Positions 6,262 through 11,972 of a stretch of DNA of 11,972 nucleotides are shown in pieces. The stretch covers positions 1 to 11,972 of the forward strand of contig JAAYUT010000479.1 of NCBI GenBank assembly GCA_012517485.1, written 5' to 3'. Source of the DNA: Candidatus Atribacter fermentans. GTDB taxonomy: Bacteria; Atribacterota; Atribacteria; Atribacterales; Atribacteraceae. The notes beneath the pieces are model-generated. The model saw only the letters and a list, made by a program, of their open reading frames with translations. It did not search any database and was not told the DNA's origin. Position 1 is the stretch's first letter; each line of letters starts with the position of its first letter. A program made the position numbers and the translations under genes.

Positions 6262-7962
6262 ATGAAGAAAATAATGAAATATATTCATTTACAAAATTAT
6301 CAAAGTCTAATTGATAACTCCCTTTTAGAAATGGAAAACGCTCAAATAATGAAACGAATTTGGGATCATGATTTTACTGTTTGGAAAAATAATCCAGAAG
6401 AAATTTCAAATCGCTTAGCCTGGTTAGAGATTGCTCGTGAAATGACCAGCGAAATAAAAGAAATAAATAATTTTGTAAATGAATTATTAATAGAAGGATA
6501 TAAAAAGGTTCTCCTTATGGGGATGGGGGGATCAAGTTTAGCTCCAGAAGTTTACCGAAAAACCTTTGGAGTAAAAGAGGGATATCTTGACCTTTCAATT
6601 TTGGACAGCACCGATCCTGAGAAGGTCCATTCCTATGCGAGAAGCATAAGTCCTCAAGATACCTTGTTTATTGTTTCTACTAAATCAGGGGGAACAATTG
6701 AAACTCTTTCTTTTTTTAAATATTTTTATACTTTATTAGTTGATAAACTTGGGGAAGAAGAAGCTGGTAAGCGTTTCATTCTTATCACTGATCCAGGAAG
6801 CAGTCTAATCGACCTCGCACAAACTTATCATTTTCGTAAAATTTTTCTTAATAACCCGAATTTAGGAGGTCGTTATTCTGCTCTCTCCCACTTTGGCTTA
6901 GTTCCGGCTGCTATGATTGGAGTAGATATTTCGCTTATATTGGAAAGAGCACAAGTCATGATGCAAAGATGCCAACCAAATATTCCCTATAAAGAAAATC
7001 CCGCAGTATTTTTGGGAGCATTATTAGCTGAGATGGCAAAAAACTGGAGAGATAAAGTGACCTATTTACTCACCCCAGACATTCAAAGCTTTGGCGACTG
7101 GGTTGAACAACTCATAGCTGAGAGTACTGGCAAAGAAAAAAAAGGAATATTACCGGTTGTTAAAGAATCTTTAGGAGATCCGATGTTTTATTTTAAAGAC
7201 CGACTCTTTATTGTTATGTCTTTACCTCTCGCTGAATCATCCTGGATGGGAAGAATCAATAACTTGATTTTATCTGGACAACCAGTCATTCATTTGGAAC
7301 TCCAGGATTATTACGATATTGGTGGTCAGTTTTTTCTCTGGGAACTTGCTACTGCTATTGCCGGTTATCGTCTTGAAGTCAATCCATTTAATCAACCAAA
7401 TGTCGAAATTTCAAAGAAAATTACTCGACAGATTATTAAGAAATATTCCGAAGGTACCCCAATAGACGAACCTGAACCATTGGTAAAAAGGGACGAGATG
7501 ATCGTTTATGGCGATATTGAAGCTTATGATCCCTATGAGGCTCTGAGGGTTTTTTTAAGCCCTTGTCACCCTGGAGATTATATTGCCATTCAAGCTTATG
7601 TTAATCCGAATCGTGAAACAGAATGTTTATTACTTAGGTTGTGTACAGTGCTTCGTGATTCCTTCCAAGTTGCTACAACAGTAGGATATGGGCCTCGTTT
7701 TTTACATTCAACAGGTCAGCTTCATAAAGGTGATGCTGGAAATGGATATTTTATTCAGTTTACTTCTGAACCTCAAATTGATATTCCAATACCTGATGAA
7801 ATTGGTTCTTGGAAATCACAAGTCAGTTTTGGTGCGCTCATTAAATTTCAGGCTTTAGGGGATTATTATGCCCTCCAAAATGGAAAGAGAAAAATAATTC
7901 GCTATCATTTTGAAAATAAAGTCAGTGTAGGATTAGACAGGTTGATTCGATCACTCCAATAA
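6262..7962 (+). CDS. pgi: Glucose-6-phosphate isomerase, of the type found in transaldolase/PGI fusions
   Basis: This enzyme interconverts glucose 6-phosphate and fructose 6-phosphate in the cytoplasm, linking glycolysis and the pentose phosphate pathway. ATG 6262 (566 residues) follows GGAGG (6252-6256) by 5 bases; an in-frame GTG at 6250 overlaps that site and is unlikely. The first SIS domain has GMGGSS (87-92) and the sugar-phosphate loop STKSGGTIE (139-147). NLGGRYSALS (200-209) matches the PGI signature. AESTGKE (286-292) holds the likely catalytic Glu287, and NPFNQPNVEISKK (374-386) aligns with the PGI segment carrying the active-site Lys. About 180 residues follow, with YGPRFLHSTGQLHKG (476-490), a block I know from the C-terminus of bifunctional transaldolase/PGI proteins. 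No transaldolase half is present: the protein starts directly in the PGI part. The family call is strong; that it is a complete active isomerase is inferred. Confidence 0.9.
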   Translation: MKKIMKYIHLQNYQSLIDNSLLEMENAQIMKRIWDHDFTVWKNNPEEISNRLAWLEIAREMTSEIKEINNFVNELLIEGYKKVLLMGMGGSSLAPEVYRKTFGVKEGYLDLSILDSTDPEKVHSYARSISPQDTLFIVSTKSGGTIETLSFFKYFYTLLVDKLGEEEAGKRFILITDPGSSLIDLAQTYHFRKIFLNNPNLGGRYSALSHFGLVPAAMIGVDISLILERAQVMMQRCQPNIPYKENPAVFLGALLAEMAKNWRDKVTYLLTPDIQSFGDWVEQLIAESTGKEKKGILPVVKESLGDPMFYFKDRLFIVMSLPLAESSWMGRINNLILSGQPVIHLELQDYYDIGGQFFLWELATAIAGYRLEVNPFNQPNVEISKKITRQIIKKYSEGTPIDEPEPLVKRDEMIVYGDIEAYDPYEALRVFLSPCHPGDYIAIQAYVNPNRETECLLLRLCTVLRDSFQVATTVGYGPRFLHSTGQLHKGDAGNGYFIQFTSEPQIDIPIPDEIGSWKSQVSFGALIKFQALGDYYALQNGKRKIIRYHFENKVSVGLDRLIRSLQ

Positions 7963-7975
7963 ACCCAACCAAAGT

Positions 7976-8836
7976 ATGGATAAAAAAGCAATTTTCGCAG
8001 TATCAATCAGCATCCTTTTTTGGTCATCAGCTTTTGCAGGAATACGGGACGGGTTGATGTCTTATCAACCTGGGCACCTTGCTTTATTCCGGTTTATAGT
8101 TGCGTCGGGGTTTCTCCTTGTTTATGCTTGCATGACTAGAAAGGTTCGTTTACCCAACCTGAAGGACTTACCAGCGGTTGTTTCCCAGGGAATTTTGGGT
8201 ATAACAATTTATCATGTTGCTTTAGTCTATGGCGAAAAAACGGTCACCGCAGGCACTGCTAGCCTTATTATTGCTTTGAGTCCAATATTTTCATCTCTTT
8301 TTGCTTTCTTTTTTTTGAATGAGACCCTTAAAAAAATTGGATGGTTGGGTATTCTGATCAGTTTTTTTGGAGGCATTCTCATTGTTTTAGGCGAAAATCA
8401 AGGTTTTAGTCTCAATATTGGTGTATTTCTTATTCTTATTGCAGCTTTCTCTTCCAGTATTTATATTGTCTTTCAAAAACCATACTTTCAAAAATATACT
8501 CCTTTAGAACTCACTTGTTATACCATTTGGGGAGGTACAATTTTTCTGCTTTATTTTATTCCAGGTTTCACCACAGCTATCAATCAAGCAGTATTTTCTC
8601 ATACCCTTTCAGTGATTTATTTGGGCTTATTTCCAGCGGCTATTGGTTATTTAACTTGGACTTATGCTCTTTCTAAAACGCCGGTCGCTGTGGTTTCAAG
8701 CTTTATTTACTTACAACCTGCCCTGGCAATATTCATTGCCTGGTTATGGTTAAAAGAAATTCCTTCGTTATTATCATTAGTTGGTGGTACTATTTCGTTA
8801 GTAGGGGTTATTATGGTAACGAAATGGGGAAGATAA
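7976..8836 (+). CDS. EamA/RhaT-family (drug/metabolite transporter) membrane protein
   Basis: This is a 286-residue inner-membrane transporter with about ten hydrophobic segments arranged as two EamA repeats (roughly residues 1-138 and 146-283). The first repeat opens with ILFWSSAFAGIRDGL, which matches the family's usual N-terminus, and contains TAGTASLIIALSPIFSSLFAFFFLNE (91-116) split across two segments. The second repeat has the matching SSFIYLQPALAIFIAWLWLKE (241-261). Such proteins usually export amino acids or other small metabolites, or carry sugar-nucleotide-type compounds. The substrate cannot be inferred here. The ATG is 13 bases after the isomerase stop and has no clear ribosome binding site (upstream is CCCAACCAAAGT), so translation may depend on coupling to the isomerase. 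The family is confident; the role is open. Confidence 0.9.
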   Translation: MDKKAIFAVSISILFWSSAFAGIRDGLMSYQPGHLALFRFIVASGFLLVYACMTRKVRLPNLKDLPAVVSQGILGITIYHVALVYGEKTVTAGTASLIIALSPIFSSLFAFFFLNETLKKIGWLGILISFFGGILIVLGENQGFSLNIGVFLILIAAFSSSIYIVFQKPYFQKYTPLELTCYTIWGGTIFLLYFIPGFTTAINQAVFSHTLSVIYLGLFPAAIGYLTWTYALSKTPVAVVSSFIYLQPALAIFIAWLWLKEIPSLLSLVGGTISLVGVIMVTKWGR

Positions 8837-8864
8837 TCGATTCAGGATAGGAGGTATACAAAAT

Positions 8865-9569
8865 ATGGATATAAAAAATATTGTTCTGACTGGGGCAAGC
8901 CGAGGAATTGGAGAATCAATTGCAAAAAAATTAGCTGAAAATGGCTTTAATGTATTCGGTTTTGCTCGTAATATTGATCGATTACATTCTTTAGTCAAAA
9001 ACGGAAATGGTCGGATATTTGCCTATCAGGTTGATGTGACTAAACCTGATCAAATACAGAAAGCTTATGAGGAAATTGAAACTATTTACGGACCTATCGA
9101 TGTTTTGATTAATAACGCGGGGATTTATCAAGGGATTGAATTTTATAAACAAGATATCGATCGGATTAGTCAAATTATCGATACGAATTTAAAAGGAACA
9201 CTTTTTTGTACTCGATTAGTACTCCCCTATATGATTAAAAGAAAAAAGGGGAGAATCATTAACATATCTTCAGTTTCTGGTACACGTGGTATTCCATTAG
9301 AAGTTGCTTATGGAGCATCGAAACATGGTATGATTGGAATGGCTGATGCTTTAGCTCAAGAAGTGAAGCCCTATGGAATTATTATTACGACTATCTGCCC
9401 AGGTGCAGTTCATACCCCTCTTTGGTTCGAGGATACTCCATATCATGGAGATATTAATGAGGTTATGAAACCAGAAGAAATAGCCGAATGTGTGTTTTTT
9501 CTTTTAAATCAATCAGATCGAACGATATATAAGAGAATAATTTTATTCCCACGAAATGAATGGCATTAA
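8865..9569 (+). CDS. Short-chain dehydrogenase/reductase (classical SDR)
   Basis: This is a cytoplasmic NAD(P)-dependent oxidoreductase of 234 residues, slightly short for a classical SDR (about 240-260) but with all core motifs. The cofactor motif TGASRGIG is at 9-16, VDVT at 57-60 and NNAG at 83-86. The active site has a Ser in ISSVSG (134-139) and YGASK (Tyr149, Lys153). PG at 179-180 precedes the substrate loop, and VHTPLW lies at 182-187. Basic Arg13 in the cofactor loop and FARN (33-36) favour NADP(H) in this family. That is an inference. AGGAGG (8849-8854) is 10 bases before the ATG. The gene is 28 bases after the transporter stop and 61 bases before the zinc dehydrogenase. The substrate (ketone, sugar or polyol) cannot be told from the sequence. 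Confidence 0.92.
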   Translation: MDIKNIVLTGASRGIGESIAKKLAENGFNVFGFARNIDRLHSLVKNGNGRIFAYQVDVTKPDQIQKAYEEIETIYGPIDVLINNAGIYQGIEFYKQDIDRISQIIDTNLKGTLFCTRLVLPYMIKRKKGRIINISSVSGTRGIPLEVAYGASKHGMIGMADALAQEVKPYGIIITTICPGAVHTPLWFEDTPYHGDINEVMKPEEIAECVFFLLNQSDRTIYKRIILFPRNEWH

Positions 9570-9570
9570 G

Positions 9571-9598
9571 TTGAATAAAAGGATATAGTGTTTATAGT
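9571..9598 (+). promoter_or_regulatory. Candidate promoter for zinc dehydrogenase gene
   Basis: TTGAAT (9571-9576, four of six consensus bases) is followed, after a 16-base spacer, by TATAGT (9593-9598, five of six). The start point would fall near 9605, leaving about 25 bases before the ATG at 9631, with GGAGGG in between. It overlaps the end of the SDR gene region. The dehydrogenase may also be read from the gene upstream, so this is a secondary or independent promoter at best. Confidence 0.4.
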
Positions 9599-9630
9599 GA
9601 CAACACCTACAAATGAATGGAGGGTTTTCC

Positions 9631-10659
9631 ATGAAATATGTTGAATTAGTCGATCTTAGAAAATTTGAGCAAAAAGAGGGACCAATTCCAGAGGTCGGAC
9701 CGGATGAAGTTAGAATTAAAGTACAAAGAGTTGGAGTATGTGGTTCAGATATGCATGCTTATCAGGGTACACATCCTTTTGTTCATCCTCCTATGGTTTT
9801 AGGACATGAAGTAGCAGGAATAATTGATGAAGTTGGGAGTCGAGTGAAAAACTTAGTCAAAGGTGATTTAGTGACGATTGAACCTAACTTAGTTTGCGGC
9901 GAATGTTATAACTGTCGGGTAGGAAGGTACAACATTTGTGAAAAACTTCGAGTAATTGGATGTGTGGGATATTATGGTGGTCACTCTGAATATTTAGTGG
10001 TCAAAAGCGATGAAGTTTTTAAGTTACCTAAAGATTGGGATGCTGACAAGGCGGTATTAGTTGAGCCTCTTGCAGTTGGAGTTCATGCTATTCGTCAGGC
10101 AAAAATGCTAACTGGGGCCAATGTCATTATTATTGGAGCCGGTATGATTGGGCAAGCTACTCTCCAAGCTGCTTTTGTTGCAGGGGGAAATAAAATTCTT
10201 GTTTCTGATCCTGTTGATAAAAGGTTGGAGTTAGCAAAGAAATTCGGTGCTACTGTTGTTGTGAATCCTAAGAAAGAAGATATTTTCCAAGCGGCTAAAG
10301 AATTATTTGGTTCCGATGGTCCTGATATGGTTTTTGATTGCGTTGGCAATGAAATTACTTTGGATACTGCCATCAATTTAGCTCGCAAAGGAAGTAAAAT
10401 TATTATGGTGGGTGTACCCGAAGGAAAAATACCGGTTAATATGGCCTATGTTCAGGATAGGGAATTAGAAATCATTGGAACTATTATGTATACTGCTGTC
10501 GATTATGAAGCAACTATCCAATACCTAAACGATGGTCGAATGAAAACCGAGGGCTTAATCACTCATCATTATAGATTAGATCAGATATATGATGCCTTTG
10601 AAACCGCCCTCAACCCAGCTCTCGGCTCATTAAAAGTCCTTATTGATGTCAGTGAGTAA
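9631..10659 (+). CDS. Zinc-dependent medium-chain alcohol/polyol dehydrogenase (sorbitol/threonine-dehydrogenase-like)
   Basis: This NAD-dependent enzyme oxidises a secondary alcohol, typically a polyol such as sorbitol/xylitol or the hydroxyl of threonine; which one is not resolved. From ATG 9631 (342 residues, usual MDR length), GGAGGG (9619-9624) is 6 bases upstream. The in-frame ATG 9613 overlaps that site. Catalytic zinc ligands are probably Cys37 (VCGSD), His59 and Glu60 (GHE). The structural zinc site is complete, with Cys89, 92, 95 and 103 in VCGECYNCRVGRYNIC. The nucleotide fold has GAGMIG (169-174) followed by SDP with Asp193, which favours NAD over NADP. Reading frame and motifs are intact. 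It is probably downstream of the SDR gene in the same cluster, perhaps with its own promoter, and the pair may work on one sugar or polyol. That is inference. Confidence 0.93.
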   Translation: MKYVELVDLRKFEQKEGPIPEVGPDEVRIKVQRVGVCGSDMHAYQGTHPFVHPPMVLGHEVAGIIDEVGSRVKNLVKGDLVTIEPNLVCGECYNCRVGRYNICEKLRVIGCVGYYGGHSEYLVVKSDEVFKLPKDWDADKAVLVEPLAVGVHAIRQAKMLTGANVIIIGAGMIGQATLQAAFVAGGNKILVSDPVDKRLELAKKFGATVVVNPKKEDIFQAAKELFGSDGPDMVFDCVGNEITLDTAINLARKGSKIIMVGVPEGKIPVNMAYVQDRELEIIGTIMYTAVDYEATIQYLNDGRMKTEGLITHHYRLDQIYDAFETALNPALGSLKVLIDVSE

Positions 10660-10672
10660 ATGAGATTCAAAT

Positions 10673-10712
10673 GGCTGGGTTATTATCTCATAATTTACCT
10701 GTTTACCCAGCC
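10673..10712 (+). terminator. Hairpin after zinc dehydrogenase gene (possible terminator)
   Basis: GGCTGGGT (10673-10680) pairs perfectly with ACCCAGCC (10705-10712) around a 24-base region that contains a smaller hairpin (ATTAT, 10682-10686, with ATAAT, 10690-10694). It begins 13 bases after the stop. It has no T-run, only TCTCTT, so it could instead be a 3' stabiliser or Rho-linked end. It marks the likely end of this transcription unit. Confidence 0.5.
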
Positions 10713-10812
10713 TCTCTTAAATTCAACTTTAAATTTAGGAACCCCTTTTTTTATTTTTTCATCTAAAAAATGAATCGTTTCTAAATATATTTATAATAAA
10801 TTGGAAAAGAGC

Positions 10813-10842
10813 TTGACATTAAAGTATTTCTTTAATTAAAAT
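10813..10842 (+). promoter_or_regulatory. Promoter for LacI-family regulator
   Basis: A perfect TTGACA -35 (10813-10818) is followed by TAAAAT (10837-10842, five of six) with an 18-base spacer. The start point would be near 10849, about 27 bases before the ATG at 10876. This is the best-formed promoter in the window, and it overlaps the palindromic operator immediately downstream, consistent with repression of its own gene. Confidence 0.7.
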
Positions 10843-10847
10843 AAATT

Positions 10848-10865
10848 TGTCAAAACGGTTCGACA
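10848..10865 (+). promoter_or_regulatory. LacI-type palindromic operator at regulator start site
   Basis: TGTCAAAACGGTTCGACA is an 18-base near-palindrome centred on CG (between 10856 and 10857). Fourteen of eighteen positions agree with the reverse complement, and the outer TGTC/GACA arms match perfectly. A central CG flanked by A/T-rich arms is typical of LacI/PurR-type operators. Its position on the predicted start of transcription implies autorepression by the gene that follows. No second copy was noticed in the other visible intergenic regions. Confidence 0.65.
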
Positions 10866-10875
10866 GGGGTCAAAA

Positions 10876-11892
10876 ATGACAACTATTCGAGATGTTGCTC
10901 GGTTAGCTGGTGTTGCTCCATCTACGGCTTCCTTAGCTTTAAATAGCCGAAAACGAGTAAGTTCTGGTACTCGTCAGAAAGTCTTACAAGCTGCTCAAGC
11001 ATTGGGTTATATACCGAATAGTTTAGCTAAAAATTTAACCGCCCAAAGCACAGGAATCATTGGCATACTCATGGCAGAAATTATCAATCCCTACCATGCT
11101 TCACTCACTCACTTTATTAAAAAAGAGCTTCGAAAAAAGAGTTATCGGATGAATCTTGGAATTACTGAGGGAGAGATAATAATTGAGGAAGAGGTTCTTC
11201 GGGACTTTATTTCCCAAAAGGTAGATGGAGTTCTTATCCACACTGCTGATATCATTAATTTTAATCTATCCACTTTTTATGAACTGATAAAAAGAAAAAT
11301 TCCTACGGTGTTAATTGGTGGTGGCATTGAGGGAGTTAATCTACCAACAGTTGATGTTGAGTTAGAAAAAGGGAGTTACAAGCTTACTCGTTATCTAATC
11401 CAGAGAGGATACAAAAGGTTTCTTTTCCTATCTGGTATGAAAACAGCAATAACCTTTAAAAGACGAATCGATGGATTTCAAAAAGCTATGCTTGAAAATG
11501 GTTATCCAGTATGGGAAACTGACATTGTAGAAACACACCCAGATATTGAGGGTGGATATTCAAGCACTTTAGAAATATTTAACGAAAATCATCCTGATTA
11601 TGATGTTATTCTTTGTGTGAATGATTATATGGCTTTTGGTGTTTTAAAGGCTTTAAGAGAGCTAAAAATAAAAGTTCCGGAAAATATTGGCTTAGCCGGC
11701 TTTGATGATATTAGTTTTGCATCAGTTGCTGGGGTCCCATTGACGACTGTTCGTATTCCAATTGAAGAATTAGCAGCAAAAAGTGTTGATTTGCTTTATC
11801 AAAGGATTTTGTATAAAGAGAATTCTAAAGAAAAAGTTATATGGAAAAAAACTGTCGATACTCAAGTCGTGGTAAGACAATCAACACTGTAA
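10876..11892 (+). CDS. LacI-family transcriptional regulator
   Basis: This is a DNA-binding sugar-responsive repressor of 338 residues, the usual family length. The N-terminal helix-turn-helix is at residues 3-24 (TIRDVARLAGVAPSTASLALN). The recognition helix STASLALN (16-23) is unlike the common TVSRVLN, so its operator preference may differ. A hinge region ends near LAKNLTAQ (50-57). The remaining residues form a periplasmic-binding-protein-like effector domain, including IIGILMAEIINPY (61-73), LCVNDYMAFGVLKAL (246-260) and LAGFDDISFA (273-282). The last block is a conserved part of the ligand pocket. The start is supported by AGGGG upstream (10865-10869) and by the palindrome over its promoter. 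It probably controls itself and one or more neighbouring carbohydrate genes, but the effector and full target set are unknown. The next gene starts 35 bases after its stop. Confidence 0.94.
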   Translation: MTTIRDVARLAGVAPSTASLALNSRKRVSSGTRQKVLQAAQALGYIPNSLAKNLTAQSTGIIGILMAEIINPYHASLTHFIKKELRKKSYRMNLGITEGEIIIEEEVLRDFISQKVDGVLIHTADIINFNLSTFYELIKRKIPTVLIGGGIEGVNLPTVDVELEKGSYKLTRYLIQRGYKRFLFLSGMKTAITFKRRIDGFQKAMLENGYPVWETDIVETHPDIEGGYSSTLEIFNENHPDYDVILCVNDYMAFGVLKALRELKIKVPENIGLAGFDDISFASVAGVPLTTVRIPIEELAAKSVDLLYQRILYKENSKEKVIWKKTVDTQVVVRQSTL

Positions 11893-11927
11893 TTGAATAG
11901 GAATTTTATATAGGAGGGAATAAAAAC

Positions 11928-11972
11928 ATGAACCACAAGGAAAGAATGCGAGCTGCCCTCAAATGCCAACCA
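11928..11972 (+). CDS. Start of a probable uroporphyrinogen-decarboxylase-like (MtaA/CmuA-type) protein, truncated by window end
   Basis: Fifteen codons are visible, reading MNHKERMRAALKCQP. The pattern, a polar residue, then His/Lys-Glu-Arg, then AL with a small residue and P, is typical of the N-terminus of uroporphyrinogen-decarboxylase-like proteins, including corrinoid methyltransferases. Such paralogues are frequently found in methyl-transfer and other catabolic loci rather than in haem synthesis. The ATG follows AGGAGGG (11912-11918) by 9 bases, a strong start. Only the first residues can be seen, so the assignment is tentative and the function is not determined. It lies 35 bases after the LacI regulator on the same strand and may share its transcript. 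Confidence 0.6.
   Translation, partial: MNHKERMRAALKCQP

Noticed and set aside
10095..10388. A 97-codon antisense frame inside the zinc dehydrogenase
   Set aside because: It is the shadow of a strongly supported gene on the other strand, with no ribosome site or motif of its own.
1..11972. CRISPR arrays, tRNA or rRNA genes, insertion sequences, toxin-antitoxin or defence genes
   Set aside because: No repeated spacer pattern, conserved RNA motif, transposase-like or defence-like protein was visible on either strand.

Overview
The window is an AT-rich bacterial segment with every recognisable gene on the + strand. It holds eleven complete or near-complete genes plus a 15-codon stub at the right edge. 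Strong GGAGG-type ribosome binding sites precede almost every gene, intergenic gaps are short, and the content is carbohydrate uptake and interconversion. This fits a fermentative or otherwise heterotrophic, low-GC bacterium. The combination (CUT2-type sugar importer, Gfo/Idh/MocA and SDR oxidoreductases, LacI control, a phosphoglucose isomerase of the transaldolase-fusion type, a uroporphyrinogen-decarboxylase-like start) recalls Atribacterota or Thermotogota-like anaerobes. That placement is an impression, since no rRNA or marker gene is present.

Bases 1-5094 are a sugar-importer operon: the 3' part of a periplasmic sugar-binding protein, a strong 15-bp hairpin, a double-domain ATPase, two different membrane permeases, and a Gfo/Idh/MocA dehydrogenase. 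The hairpin probably lets the binding protein be made in excess over the membrane complex. The dehydrogenase probably acts on the imported sugar or polyol. Its substrate cannot be read from the sequence.

Bases 5095-5367 carry no convincing gene, only a weak, decayed-looking stem-loop. A small 2TM-domain membrane protein follows, then a terminator-like hairpin. Next, behind a candidate promoter, come a small acidic protein of unknown function and a 566-residue glucose-6-phosphate isomerase. That isomerase matches the PGI half of bifunctional transaldolase/PGI proteins, including their extra C-terminal domain. An EamA-type exporter, a short-chain dehydrogenase and a zinc-dependent medium-chain alcohol/polyol dehydrogenase follow. 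The last has its own candidate promoter and a hairpin after its stop.

Bases 10660-11972 hold a well-formed promoter with a LacI-type palindromic operator on its start site, the LacI-family regulator itself, and the first 15 codons of a probable uroporphyrinogen-decarboxylase-like protein. The operator placement suggests autoregulation.

I saw no mobile element, CRISPR array, tRNA, rRNA or obvious defence or novel system. The window reads as ordinary carbohydrate metabolism. The points most worth a second look are the degenerate ATPase half-site, the intra-operon hairpin, the LacI operator, and the stand-alone fusion-type isomerase.
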